A DNA stretch of 64,000 bases from JAMLIA01 sp039810005. Its GTDB lineage: Bacteria > Chloroflexota > Chloroflexia > Thermomicrobiales > CFX8. A program made the position numbers and the translations under genes. The DNA is taken from positions 4,224 through 68,223 of the forward strand of contig JBDHWD010000005.1 of NCBI GenBank assembly GCA_039810005.1, read 5' to 3'. This document shows, one piece after another, positions 55,296 through 64,000 of this stretch. Position 1 is the stretch's first letter. Each line of letters opens with the position of its first letter. The notes under the pieces are model-generated. The model was not told the DNA's origin, did no database searches, and saw nothing but the letters and a program-made list of their open reading frames with translations.

Positions 55296-55925
55296 ATGTC
55301 ACTGAGCCGGGCCGTGAGAGCGCTGCACAATCGCGGACGCCGTCGGCCCGGCTTCTCAGCTCAGCGCCCGTACCTCGCCACAAATCTCTCCTACGTTCTT
55401 CACGAACATTCTCGCTCTGACGCCGTTCAACAAACCGTTCGCGACATCGATGCGCACGCCGAGCGTATTCAGCAGATAACGGGCGTGCCGGCAATCGTTG
55501 CTGCATCTGGGCACCTGTCGGATGAGATCGACGTCTGGTTGGTCGCGACGCTGGGGGCCGTGCCGTGGTATCGACAGGCGCTTCAGCAAGTCGTCAACGC
55601 CGACCGGCCGCTCGCCTGCGTCGATGGCCACCACGCTGACCGAAGAGCGTTCACGTTCTTTCGCGGCCCTGCGACATTGTCGCTTGACATCCCCGATCAT
55701 GCGCGTGTCGGCGTTGCGAGCGTTGTCCTGCGACCTGGCGGGCATGACCTGCAGGTTCACATCGCTGGGCCGTTCACGTGGGCTACCGAAGCCGACGAGG
55801 TACTGCGCGCGCTAGAGCGCCTCATTCAGCGAGACGTCGATCAATGGATGCCGCCGCGCGGACTCTGGCTGGAGCCAGCAGAGGCGACGCTAGGGAGCGA
55901 AATCGTCCACCCCCGGACGCGGTAA
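55296..55925 (+). CDS. Hypothetical protein
   Basis: A 209-residue protein I do not recognise. The N-terminus is very basic (VRALHNRGRRRPGF), followed by a mixed region with SDAVQQTVRDIDAHAERIQQ, SDEIDVWLVATLGAVPWYRQ and RLIQRDVDQWMPPRGLW. No signal peptide or membrane helix. Base composition and third-position bias match the neighbours, so it is probably real. It starts 8 bp after ino1 and overlaps the convergent helicase gene by 36 bp. Confidence 0.6.
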   Translation: MSLSRAVRALHNRGRRRPGFSAQRPYLATNLSYVLHEHSRSDAVQQTVRDIDAHAERIQQITGVPAIVAASGHLSDEIDVWLVATLGAVPWYRQALQQVVNADRPLACVDGHHADRRAFTFFRGPATLSLDIPDHARVGVASVVLRPGGHDLQVHIAGPFTWATEADEVLRALERLIQRDVDQWMPPRGLWLEPAEATLGSEIVHPRTR

Positions 55926-57452
55926 GTCGCCAGCGTTCAGAAGCTCGTACTGATAGCCCTGACCGACGAGGAAACGTTGCCGACGCTGCGCGTAGTCCTC
56001 CTCTGCGGTGCCAACGCTCACCAGCTGATAGAACGATGCGGTCTTGCCCTGCGCCGGCCGTAGCAAGCGACCGAGGCGCTGCGCCTCCTCCTGGCGAGAG
56101 CCGAACGTTCCTGAGACCTGAATCAGCACGGTAGCGTTCGGCAAGTCAACGCCGACCGAGCCGATGCGCGACAGACCCAGCACCGGTATCTCATCGTTCC
56201 GGAACCGCGCGTACAGATCTGCGCGCTCCTGCGCCGTCGAGCTACCGTCCAGAATCGGAAAGCGGAGCATCTCTCCAGCCCGGCGCAACTGTGTGACCCT
56301 CGTGCCGGCGACGATCGTCGCTTCGCCACGATGTCGGTGCAGCAGCCGTTGGAGCGTCGCCAGCCGGTAGCGTTCACGTTCGACGGGCGTCGACGCATAC
56401 GGAATGCGCACTTCGACACACCGCGCTGGCGCGATCCATCCCTGGCGCTCCAGCTCCGACCACGAGACATCGAACAGCGCCGGCCCTACCAGCGCCGTAA
56501 TCTCGCGCTCGCGCCCGTCTTCACGCACGAGCGTCGCGGTCAGCCCAAGCCGCCGCGCCGACTGGAATCCCGCTGCCAGCCTGAAGACGTCAGCCGGCAG
56601 CGACTGCACTTCGTCGTAGATTACGAGATCCCACGGATAGTGAACGAGCTCGCCGCGAATCCTTCCGGTCGTCGCTGCGTGGTAGGTGGCGATCGTCACA
56701 GTCTCGTTCCCGACCGCGCGCGGATGAACTCGCACATTCCCATCGCCGACAGTTGTCAAACGGTCGAACGCCATCTGCCACTGCTCGGACACCGTGCGCG
56801 AAGGGGTCAGCACCAGCACCCTGCCACCGACGCGCGCCGCAACAGCCACGCCGACGACTGTCTTACCCGCACCACACGGAAGCAGGACAAGGCCGGAGCC
56901 ACCGCGCATGACCGCTTCGATCGCCCGCTGCTGGTATGGACGCAGTTGCACGGTTGCACGATAGGTTGAGTCCCCACCAGCCACGAACGGAGGGTCGGCG
57001 ATGGGCCAGCCGAGCGTCATCGCCTTGAGCTTTAGCTGGCCGACCGTGTTGCGATCAACTGTTGCCGCCCATTGGTCGTTGTGGCGTCGCGGCTTCAGAT
57101 CCAGCTCTCGAAGCAACGCAGGATCATCAGCAACCAGCAGCGTGACATTGTCTTTCGCAAGCAGTCGTAACCGACCCCAACGCGCCATGGCGGTGGCAAT
57201 GTGGGTGGCAACATCGGATGGCACCTGCACCGCGCTGATCGCGTCCAGGTTGGTGATTACCTGCGCACTCGTTACGCCTCGCGCTGCAGCGCCCCAGAGC
57301 GCCGTTTCGGAAATACTGAATACGTAGTCGCCGGCGACAACCGCCGTCAGCTCTGCGCATTGCCGAACGAGATCAGCGATCCGCTCGCGACCGTCTCCGG
57401 CTGTCACATGGAGGCGTCCGTCGCGCCTGAAGAGTAGTTGACTTCGGGGCAT
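55890..57452 (-). CDS. XPB/Ssl2-like DNA helicase
   Basis: A 520-residue superfamily 2 helicase. After an N-terminal damage-recognition-like region come LRPYQQRAIEAVM, Walker A LPCGAGKTVVGVAVA, DLVIYDEVQSLP (DEVQ rather than DEVH), and LGLTATLVREDGRE, where the RED triplet is the hallmark of XPB. Motifs V and VI follow (SRIGSVGVDLPNATVLIQVS and EEAQRLGRLLRPA). XPB unwinds DNA in eukaryotic and archaeal excision repair; bacterial copies are sporadic and their role is not settled. Divergent from gyrA. Confidence 0.9.
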   Translation of the reverse strand: MPRSQLLFRRDGRLHVTAGDGRERIADLVRQCAELTAVVAGDYVFSISETALWGAAARGVTSAQVITNLDAISAVQVPSDVATHIATAMARWGRLRLLAKDNVTLLVADDPALLRELDLKPRRHNDQWAATVDRNTVGQLKLKAMTLGWPIADPPFVAGGDSTYRATVQLRPYQQRAIEAVMRGGSGLVLLPCGAGKTVVGVAVAARVGGRVLVLTPSRTVSEQWQMAFDRLTTVGDGNVRVHPRAVGNETVTIATYHAATTGRIRGELVHYPWDLVIYDEVQSLPADVFRLAAGFQSARRLGLTATLVREDGREREITALVGPALFDVSWSELERQGWIAPARCVEVRIPYASTPVERERYRLATLQRLLHRHRGEATIVAGTRVTQLRRAGEMLRFPILDGSSTAQERADLYARFRNDEIPVLGLSRIGSVGVDLPNATVLIQVSGTFGSRQEEAQRLGRLLRPAQGKTASFYQLVSVGTAEEDYAQRRQRFLVGQGYQYELLNAGDLPRPGVDDFAP

Positions 57453-57491
57453 TCCAAACCGTCGATTTCAGCGTCCAGACGCCAAAAATGG

Positions 57492-57497
57492 TATGAT
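57492..57497 (+). promoter_or_regulatory. Possible extended -10 promoter of gyrA
   Basis: TATGAT (57492-57497) is preceded by TGG, giving an extended -10 element about 50 bases before the likely gyrA start. No good -35 is seen at the normal distance. Confidence 0.35.
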
Positions 57498-57547
57498 TGT
57501 ACGGTTATTGTTGAGCGTGCGTGCCGAGCAGTTGGGAGTCCAGCTTC

Positions 57548-60085
57548 GTGGAAATCGGGAACATTCGTCCAATCAGTATCGACACCGAAATGAGGCGCTC
57601 CTACCTGGATTATGCAATGAGCGTCATCGTTCAGCGCGCATTGCCCGACGTTCGCGACGGCATGAAGCCAGTCCAGCGACGCATCCTGTACGGAATGTCC
57701 GAGATGGGCATCCGCGCCAATTCTCGATATCGCAAGAGCGCCGGTATCGTCGGTGAAGTACTGAAGAGTTATCACCCGCACAGCGACAGCGCCGTCTATG
57801 ACGCGCTCGTTCGTATGGTGCAGGACTTTTCGTTGCGCTATCCGCTCGTTGACGGCCAGGGCAACTTCGGCTCGGTCGACGGCGACGGCGCAGCTGCTAT
57901 GCGGTACACCGAGGCCAAGCTGAGTGCTATTGCCGAGGAGCTGCTGGCGGATATCGACAAGAACACGGTCGATTTCCAGCCGAATTACGATGGTACGACG
58001 ACGCAGCCCGTCGTCCTGCCAGCCAAGATCCCGAACCTGCTCATCAATGGTGCGGCCGGCATCGCAGTCGGCATGGCGACGAATATCCCGCCGCACAACC
58101 TCACTGAAATCTGTAACGCCGCGATCCATCTGATTGATAACCCGGAAGCGACGATCGATGATCTGATGCAGTTCGTTCAGGGTCCGGACTTCCCGACCGG
58201 CGCGACAATCCTCGGCCGCGAGGGCATTCGGGCTGCATTCGCCACCGGACGCGGCCGCGTCGTCATCCGCGCCAACGCATTCATCGAAGAAACCAATCGC
58301 GGGCGCTACGCGATCATTGTCACCGAGCTGCCCTATCAGGTGAACAAGTCGGCGCTGATCGAGAAGATCGCCGAGCTGGTCAAGATCGGTCGCATCGACG
58401 GAATTCACGACCTGCGCGACGAGTCCGATCGCGAGGGCATGCGCATCATGATTGAGCTGAAGCGCGATGCGCAGCCGCGCAAAGTCCTGAACAATCTCTA
58501 CAAGCACACCGCGCTGCAGTCCTCATTCGGCGTCAACATGCTGGCGCTCGTCGATGGCGTGCAGCCGCGCGTTCTCGGCTTGCGTCGCATGCTCCAGCTG
58601 CACATCGAGCACCGGCAGGAGATCATCACCCGCCGAACGCAGTTCGAGCTTGAGCGAGCGCGCCGACGCGCACACATTCTCGAAGGTCTCAAGATCGCCC
58701 TCGATAACCTCGATGCGGTCATCAAGACAATCCGAGAATCGCGATCCAGCGAGAGCGCGCGCAACAACCTGATGAAGAACTTCAGCCTGACTGAAGTTCA
58801 GGCGACCGCCATCCTCGATATGCAGCTTCGCCGGCTGGCGGCGCTGGAGCGCAAGAAGATCGAGGATGAATACAAGGCGCTCCTCAAGGAGATTGCACGC
58901 CTCGAAGACTTGCTGGCGCACCCGGAGAAGATCCTCGGCCTCATCAAGGACGATCTGGCCTATCTCAAGGAGACATACGGCGACGAGCGCCGCACGCGCA
59001 TCATCGACGCCGACGGTGAAATCAGCGACGAGGACCTCATCCCCGAGATGAACGTCCTGGTGACGATCACCAACCGTGGTTATGTGAAGCGCATCCCGGA
59101 CGGCGTCTACCGCACGCAGCGCCGTGGCGGTCGCGGCGTGACCGGCGTCACCATGCGTGAGGCAGACGGCGTCCAGCACCTTGTCGCGGCCAACACGCAC
59201 GATTCGCTGCTGTTTTTCACCAACCGCGGTCGCGTGTTCCAACTCAAGGTCTACGATCTGCCTGATGCCGGTCGCACTGCGAAGGGCATGCCGGTCATCA
59301 ACCTGATTGGCCTTGAACAGGGCGAGTCGATCACGACGCTCCTTCCGGTGCGCGACTTCAAGGAGGCCGAGTACCTGTTGTTCTGCACTCGCAATGGTCG
59401 AGTGAAGCGCACCGAGCTCAGCCAGTTCTCATCCGTACGATCCACCGGTCTGATCGCAATCGTCCTGGAGGACGACGACGAGCTTGCCTGGGTCCGGATG
59501 ACGTCCGGCAAGGACGACGTCATTCTTGTGACGGAGCGCGCGAAGGCGATCCGCTTCGACGAGAACGACGCCCGGCCGATGGGCCGCGCGACCCGAGGTG
59601 TTGGCGGCATCAAGCTCGCCAAGGGTGATCGCGTCATGGCGGCGATCGTCGTTGATGAGGTCTCAGCGCAAGATGATCTGCTGACCATCTCGGAGAACGG
59701 TTTCGGAAAGCGCACCGCGCTGACCGAGTTCAACGTCCAGAATCGCAACGGGCAGGGCGTCACAGCAATGCGTCTGAACGAGCGCAACGGGCGCCTGGCC
59801 AGCGCCGAGATGGTGAACCCGGAGCAGGAAGTCATGCTGATGTCGAACGACGGGATCGTCATCCGCATGCGGGTCGCACAAATCTCACGCTATGGCCGAG
59901 CAACTCAGGGTGTCTCTGTCATGAAGCTTGGTGGCGGCGACCATGTGGCTTCGATGACGGTACTCTCTGAGCAGAGTGAGGAAGCCGACGCGCTCGTCGA
60001 CACCCTCGCCGACATCGACGCATCGTCAAATGACAGCCCGAAGACGAACGGCCGCACCCCTCGCGCAGCCAGGGCCAAGCGCTAA
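57548..60085 (+). CDS. gyrA: DNA gyrase subunit A
   Basis: An 845-residue topoisomerase subunit. The breakage-reunion domain has RALPDVRDGMKPVQRRILYG, the catalytic Tyr120 in AAAMRYTEAKLS, and KIPNLLINGAAGIAVGMATN. The C-terminal beta-pinwheel has the GyrA box QRRGGRG, which separates gyrase from ParC. In the quinolone region the sequence is HSDSAVYDALVRM: Ser81 and Asp85 correspond to E. coli Ser83 and Asp87, but Ser79 replaces the usual Gly81. The GTG at 57548 has GGGAG 9 bases upstream; a GTG at 57521 is an alternative. Confidence 0.96.
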   Translation: MEIGNIRPISIDTEMRRSYLDYAMSVIVQRALPDVRDGMKPVQRRILYGMSEMGIRANSRYRKSAGIVGEVLKSYHPHSDSAVYDALVRMVQDFSLRYPLVDGQGNFGSVDGDGAAAMRYTEAKLSAIAEELLADIDKNTVDFQPNYDGTTTQPVVLPAKIPNLLINGAAGIAVGMATNIPPHNLTEICNAAIHLIDNPEATIDDLMQFVQGPDFPTGATILGREGIRAAFATGRGRVVIRANAFIEETNRGRYAIIVTELPYQVNKSALIEKIAELVKIGRIDGIHDLRDESDREGMRIMIELKRDAQPRKVLNNLYKHTALQSSFGVNMLALVDGVQPRVLGLRRMLQLHIEHRQEIITRRTQFELERARRRAHILEGLKIALDNLDAVIKTIRESRSSESARNNLMKNFSLTEVQATAILDMQLRRLAALERKKIEDEYKALLKEIARLEDLLAHPEKILGLIKDDLAYLKETYGDERRTRIIDADGEISDEDLIPEMNVLVTITNRGYVKRIPDGVYRTQRRGGRGVTGVTMREADGVQHLVAANTHDSLLFFTNRGRVFQLKVYDLPDAGRTAKGMPVINLIGLEQGESITTLLPVRDFKEAEYLLFCTRNGRVKRTELSQFSSVRSTGLIAIVLEDDDELAWVRMTSGKDDVILVTERAKAIRFDENDARPMGRATRGVGGIKLAKGDRVMAAIVVDEVSAQDDLLTISENGFGKRTALTEFNVQNRNGQGVTAMRLNERNGRLASAEMVNPEQEVMLMSNDGIVIRMRVAQISRYGRATQGVSVMKLGGGDHVASMTVLSEQSEEADALVDTLADIDASSNDSPKTNGRTPRAARAKR

Positions 60086-60936
60086 TCGACAGTTGGGCGG
60101 ATTCTCCGCCTGCGGTGGCGATCGAGCCAGCTCGCCACCGCAGGCGCCGCCAGCAACGACGCCGCAGCCAGCGCTGTCGCAAACAGACTGATTGTCGTCG
60201 CCGCGGTCGACAGATTTGCCGCTGATCGCGACAGCATCGCCACTCCGACGATGAATATCAACGCTGCAACAATCGGAACCCACGGACGCAGATGAGCGGC
60301 CACCACGCCGCTTGCCATCGTCGCCAGCGCGGCAATCATCATGGCTGCCGAAAGCCCAAGTGCAGCGTCCTGTCCACCAAATCGCCCCGCCCCGAGCACA
60401 ACCGCAACGAGCATCATTGGCCCCGCCAGGAAAGCCAGAGCTGCGGACTCGGGCTGCGTCTCGGCCATCGATGTGGCAACCGCTGAACAGACGAGCACAA
60501 TGCCACCCGCACAGCAGGCAGCAGCGACAGCCGCAAGAATGGGCCACCAGCCGCCCTCAAGCTGCACCGTGGATTGCGCAAGGCTCGATGCGACCAACGC
60601 CGCTGGAACGACGATGATCATTGCGAGTGCGTCGCTCGCAGGTATCGGCCAGCTCACCTGCGCCTCAGAGCGATAAACGAGATAGGCACCGATGCCGAGC
60701 ATGATGGCAAGCGCGACGAGCGCAGCCGCAAGCGCGCTATCCCCGGCGCGGCGCTCCAGGGCCGGCACGGCCAGCAGCACGGCCGCCGCGATGGCACGAA
60801 ATAGCGATGGCGGCACTAATGCGCGCCAGTCAGCCGGCAGCCAAACGCGCTGACGACGCGGTGGGCGCTGCCGTGGTGGCTGAAAATGGCGTCGCGGCTG
60901 CGGAGACTGTCGTGGTCGGTGCTGTCTCATTCCCAC
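60082..60936 (-). CDS. Hypothetical polytopic membrane protein
   Basis: A 284-residue protein. A basic, Arg/Pro/Gln-rich head (residues 1-~33, RPRQSPQPRRHFQPPRQRPP) precedes about seven hydrophobic helices such as ALAAALVALAIMLGIGAYLV and MMLVAVVLGAGRFGG, and the chain ends in a basic tail. No known family is recognised. It overlaps the gyrA stop by 4 bp and is divergent from nadD. Confidence 0.6.
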   Translation of the reverse strand: MGMRQHRPRQSPQPRRHFQPPRQRPPRRQRVWLPADWRALVPPSLFRAIAAAVLLAVPALERRAGDSALAAALVALAIMLGIGAYLVYRSEAQVSWPIPASDALAMIIVVPAALVASSLAQSTVQLEGGWWPILAAVAAACCAGGIVLVCSAVATSMAETQPESAALAFLAGPMMLVAVVLGAGRFGGQDAALGLSAAMMIAALATMASGVVAAHLRPWVPIVAALIFIVGVAMLSRSAANLSTAATTISLFATALAAASLLAAPAVASWLDRHRRRRIRPTVD

Positions 60937-61044
60937 ATTCTACCGTCCGGATACGATCGCGCAGTGCTATAACTTCCAGTATCACCCGCGTACGGACGAA
61001 GCAGGCTGCGCTGGTCTAGAGGCGAGGGCCAACGGAGGACGAAG

Positions 61045-61683
61045 CTGGCTCGCGATAGTCGCATTGGAATTTACGGTGGTACGTTCGATCCGATTCACGT
61101 CGGCCACCTGATCAGTGCCGAGATCATGCGGTTCCGTCTCGAGCTGGACCGAGTTATCTTTCTGCCGGCGGGTGCGCCACCGCACAAGCCGGGTCGCGTG
61201 ATTTCGTCGGCAGCTCACCGTCTGGCGATGCTGCGGCTGGCGGTTGGCGACGATCCGTTTTTTGAGATCAGCACGATGGACATTGATCGCCCCGGCTGGT
61301 CGTATACTGCGGATTCGCTCAAGCTCATCAAGGATCGACTCGGAGATCACGTCGAGTTGTATTTCCTTATGGGGCAGGATTCGCTGCGCGACTTCCCGAC
61401 CTGGTATCAGCCGGGCGCGATCGCCGGACTGGCGCGCCTCGGCGTCGCGCTGCGACCGGGGGTCAATGTGAACGTTGAAGACATCGAGTTGCGCATACCG
61501 GAAGCGCGTAACCGAATCGAGCTGGTGCCGATTCCGTTAATTGGTGTGTCGGCGACAGACATCCGCGCGAGTGTGCGATCCGGTGGACCGTTCAGGTTTC
61601 AGGTTCTGCCGACTGTGGCTGACTACATACAGGAACACCAGCTCTATCGAGAGGGCAATTCGACTGAAACCCAATCACGTTGA
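61045..61683 (+). CDS. nadD: Nicotinate-nucleotide adenylyltransferase with apparent CTG start
   Basis: A 212-residue enzyme that adenylates nicotinate mononucleotide in NAD synthesis. The N-terminus is ARDSRIGIYGGTFDPIHVGH, containing the nucleotidyltransferase HxGH motif, then PPHKPGRV, FLMGQDSLRDFPTW and the C-terminal ISVSATDIR-type segment (LIGVSATDIRASV). The first in-frame ATG (61126) lies beyond the essential HxGH, so it cannot be the start. No ATG, GTG or TTG is in frame nearby; CTG at 61045 stands 6 bases after GGAGG and is the best initiator. secD follows. Confidence 0.88.
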   Translation: MARDSRIGIYGGTFDPIHVGHLISAEIMRFRLELDRVIFLPAGAPPHKPGRVISSAAHRLAMLRLAVGDDPFFEISTMDIDRPGWSYTADSLKLIKDRLGDHVELYFLMGQDSLRDFPTWYQPGAIAGLARLGVALRPGVNVNVEDIELRIPEARNRIELVPIPLIGVSATDIRASVRSGGPFRFQVLPTVADYIQEHQLYREGNSTETQSR

Positions 61684-61796
61684 CACGATGCGAATACCAT
61701 GCGTACACTCATCGGTCGGCATGATGAGATATGTTGGGCTTGGCGCGGTTCGTGCCGAATATATCCGGTGCTGGCACCGGCAAGGGGTGTAATTCA

Positions 61797-63242
61797 TTGC
61801 GCGCGCATTCCAAATTGACAATCGCGTTGATCCTCGTTATCACACTCGTTTCCACATGGATCGCAATCCCGTCAGACTGGCTCAACATTGCCGGCGCCAA
61901 GGACAACATTTATGTCCATCAGGGCCTGGATCTTCAGGGCGGCTTGCAGGTTGTGCTTGAAGCGCGTCCACCGACCGGAGAATCGGTTAGTCGTGACGAG
62001 CTGGTCGGCACGCGAGACACGATTGAGCGGCGTGTCGGCGGTCTTGGTGTTTCAGAGCCGCTCATTCAGACGCGGGGCAGCAATCAGATCGTCGTTGAGC
62101 TGCCAGGCGTCAGCGATCCCCAGCAGGCGGTCGATCTTCTGAAGCAGACTGCCCTCCTGGAAATCATTGATCCGCAGGGTCAATCGCTCCCTATCGGCAC
62201 AAAAGTCAACACAACGCTGGGCGAAGCCTCACAGCCGGGATCCAGCGCCACGCCGGGCACGGCTGAGGCCAGCCCTGATGCAACCGCCGCGGCCACCGCC
62301 GAAGCAACGCCGGGCGCTGAGTCGACGCCGGAAGTTGCCGGGCCGACATACACAACGATCGTTTCCGGTGCAGACCTGGAAGATGCCTTCCCAACGCAAG
62401 ACAGCGTTGGCTCACTCGTCGTCGGTTTCCGGCTTAAGGCGGACGCCGCCGACAAGTTCTACCAGTACACCAGCACCCACATCGGCCAGCCGATGTCAAT
62501 CGTCGTCGACAAGACGGTCATCAACACGGCTACGATCCAGGACGCTATTTCCAACGAAGGTGTCATCAACGGACTCTCGGCGAAGGAAGTGACGAATCTC
62601 GTCCTGCAGCTGAAGTCCGGCGCGCTGTCGGTGCCGCTGGAAGTCGTCCAGAGCCGCACGGTCGGCCCGTCGCTCGGTCAGGACTCGATCGATAAGTCGA
62701 TCCTCGCCGGCGCTGTTGGCCTCGGCCTCGTTGCGCTGATGATGATCCTGTACTACCGACTGCCGGGCATCCTGTCTGTTGCTGCTCTGTTCATCTACAC
62801 AGCGATCGTCTTCGCGCTCTTCAAGCTAATCCCGGTAACTCTGACTCTGGCCGGTATCGCCGGCTTCATCCTGTCGATCGGTATGGCTGTCGATGCCAAC
62901 GTCCTGATCTTCGCGCGCCTGAAAGATGAGCTACGCCTCGGGCGACCAATCCCGGCAGCCATCGAGGCGGGCTTCGATCACGCCTGGCCATCCATCCGCG
63001 ACTCAAACGTCTCGACGATGATTACGTGCGCGATTCTGTTCTGGTTCGGACGCTACACGGGCGCCAGCATCATTCAGGGATTTGCGCTGACACTCTTCAT
63101 CGGTGTCGTTGTCTCGATGTTCACGGCAATCGTCGTTACCCGCAACATGCTCCGAATTCTTCTGACGATTCGCCCAATCAATGATCGCTGGTGGCTGGGC
63201 GTCGATCACGGGCAGGGCGTTCCAGCGAGCGCGACCGAGTAG
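61797..63242 (+). CDS. secD: Protein translocase subunit SecD
   Basis: A 481-residue membrane protein that, with SecF, uses the proton gradient to aid late steps of protein export. It has an N-terminal helix (LTIALILVITLVSTWIAI), YVHQGLDLQGGLQVVLEA, the P1 domain with VEELPGV-like VVELPGVSDPQQAVDLL, a low-complexity Ala/Thr/Pro/Ser insert (residues ~142-183), then five helices including GFILSIGMAVDANVLIFARL. The TTG at 61797 follows AAGGGGTG at about 7 bases; an in-frame ATG at 61731 lacks a ribosome site. Confidence 0.93.
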   Translation: MRAHSKLTIALILVITLVSTWIAIPSDWLNIAGAKDNIYVHQGLDLQGGLQVVLEARPPTGESVSRDELVGTRDTIERRVGGLGVSEPLIQTRGSNQIVVELPGVSDPQQAVDLLKQTALLEIIDPQGQSLPIGTKVNTTLGEASQPGSSATPGTAEASPDATAAATAEATPGAESTPEVAGPTYTTIVSGADLEDAFPTQDSVGSLVVGFRLKADAADKFYQYTSTHIGQPMSIVVDKTVINTATIQDAISNEGVINGLSAKEVTNLVLQLKSGALSVPLEVVQSRTVGPSLGQDSIDKSILAGAVGLGLVALMMILYYRLPGILSVAALFIYTAIVFALFKLIPVTLTLAGIAGFILSIGMAVDANVLIFARLKDELRLGRPIPAAIEAGFDHAWPSIRDSNVSTMITCAILFWFGRYTGASIIQGFALTLFIGVVVSMFTAIVVTRNMLRILLTIRPINDRWWLGVDHGQGVPASATE

Positions 63243-63270
63243 CAACCAAGAGGACGGGAATCGCACCATC

Positions 63271-64000
63271 ATGATCGACATCGTTGGCAAGCGCCACATC
63301 TGGTACGCCATTTCGGCGATTCTGCTCGTGCCCGGCATCATTGCGCTGTTAGTCCACGGATTGAGTCTCGGCATCGACTTCACCGGCGGTACGTCCTGGG
63401 AATTGCAGTTCAACCGACCTGTTGACTCGCAACAGGTTCGAACGATTCTCGCGGGGCACGGCTTCAATGACTCCGTTGTGCAGACGTCAGAAGACAACTC
63501 AATCCTGATCCGCATGAAGGAGCTGAAGGAAGGCTCGCCAATCAAGGCGGAGATTGAGGATGAATTCCGCAGCCAGTTCGGTGACTTTACAGAGCTTCAG
63601 ATTGAAACCGTTGGACCTACCGTCGGGAACCAGATTCGCAATCGAGCCATCCTGGCTGTCATTCTGGCCTCGATTGGCGTGCTCCTGTACATCGCCTGGG
63701 CATTCCGCAACACGGAGCAGCCGGTCCTCTACGGCGCGTTCGCCATCGTCGCCATGCTGCACGACGTTCTGTTCGTCCTCGGTGTCTTTTCAATCCTCGG
63801 CTGGGTCGCGGATGTCGAGATCGACGCGCTCTTCGTGACAGCAGTGCTGACGGTCATGGGCTTCTCCGTCCACGACACGATCGTTGTGTTCGACCGTATC
63901 CGTGAAAATCTCGATCGGCGTATTGCGCCGACCTACGAGGAGACGGTCAACTTCAGCGTCGCCCAAACGGTGGTGCGTTCGTTGAATACGTCACTGACTG
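63271..64000 (+). CDS. secF: Protein translocase subunit SecF, N-terminal part
   Basis: The first 243 residues of SecF; the gene runs off the window. It starts MIDIVGKRHIWYAISAILLV, has GLSLGIDFTGGTSWELQF (the family signature), TVGPTVGNQIRNRAILAVIL and TAVLTVMGFSVHDTIVVFDR followed by IRENL. It begins 28 bp after secD, so both parts of the complex are co-transcribed as separate genes. Confidence 0.94.
   Translation, partial: MIDIVGKRHIWYAISAILLVPGIIALLVHGLSLGIDFTGGTSWELQFNRPVDSQQVRTILAGHGFNDSVVQTSEDNSILIRMKELKEGSPIKAEIEDEFRSQFGDFTELQIETVGPTVGNQIRNRAILAVILASIGVLLYIAWAFRNTEQPVLYGAFAIVAMLHDVLFVLGVFSILGWVADVEIDALFVTAVLTVMGFSVHDTIVVFDRIRENLDRRIAPTYEETVNFSVAQTVVRSLNTSLT

Noticed and set aside
61765..61780. 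CCGGTG/CACCGG hairpin upstream of secD
   Set aside because: Stem of only 6 bp with no T-run; it may be chance, although it abuts the secD ribosome site.
61731..61796. ATG-started N-terminal extension of SecD
   Set aside because: No ribosome site before 61731 and the added residues do not resemble a SecD N-terminus; the TTG at 61797 is better placed.

Overview
The window reads as one contiguous piece of a high-GC bacterial chromosome, mostly housekeeping genes packed into short operons with 1-20 bp gaps or ATGA overlaps. Gene content suggests Chloroflexota, most likely the Thermomicrobia/Sphaerobacter group. Pointers are the Gram-positive type LexA box, a T-box leader, HutF-type histidine degradation, an LppX/LprG-like lipoprotein with an MFS pump, an FhaA/FhaB-like pair, an actinobacterial-type inositol-phosphate synthase, a bacterial XPB helicase and many GTG/TTG starts. 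This placement is inference from gene content, not a phylogeny. No prophage, CRISPR array, transposase or rRNA operon was seen.

1-6.4 kb: the tail of a cofactor-independent phosphoglycerate mutase, hutI, a SnoaL-like protein, hutF, a convergent enolase, a probably frameshifted small gene and a PLD-family protein. 6.4-14.3 kb: a promoter and Phe-specific T-box leader upstream of pheS-pheT, then a HisRS-family gene overlapping hisG, and hisD. 14.3-14.5 kb: a MITE-like inverted repeat. 14.5-19.8 kb: PP2C phosphatase, amidohydrolase and ruvA on the minus strand; lipoprotein plus MFS transporter on the plus strand; nitroreductase and, further on, rpe on the minus strand.

20.7-31.5 kb: FhaA/FhaB-like FHA proteins and a GT2 glycosyltransferase; then a minus-strand run of sugar nucleotidyltransferase, prmA, rsmE and a DUF512 protein, with a separate YggU gene; PhzF and YbaK-type proteins; tRNA-Glu; and comEA-comEC. 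31.6-38.6 kb is DNA repair: mfd facing a mutS2 operon, then lexA with its own operator. 38.7-45.7 kb: glycosyltransferase, VanZ-like and polytopic membrane proteins, DnaJ, purA and gpsA.

45.8-54 kb is the most interesting stretch. fabZ leads three GT9 and one GT4 glycosyltransferases, followed without a real break by a four-gene PspA/SPFH envelope-stress-like module (membrane winged-helix/zinc-ribbon protein, DUF4178-like protein, PspA, SPFH protein with zinc ribbons). A strong hairpin closes it. 54.1-64 kb: inositol-phosphate synthase, an unknown protein, XPB-like helicase, gyrA, an unknown membrane protein, nadD (apparently with a CTG start), secD and the start of secF.

The best candidates for undescribed biology are the PspA/SPFH module joined to the GT9 cluster, the lipoprotein-MFS pair resembling mycobacterial LprG-P55, the HisRS-family protein coupled to a long-form HisG, and the CTG start of nadD.
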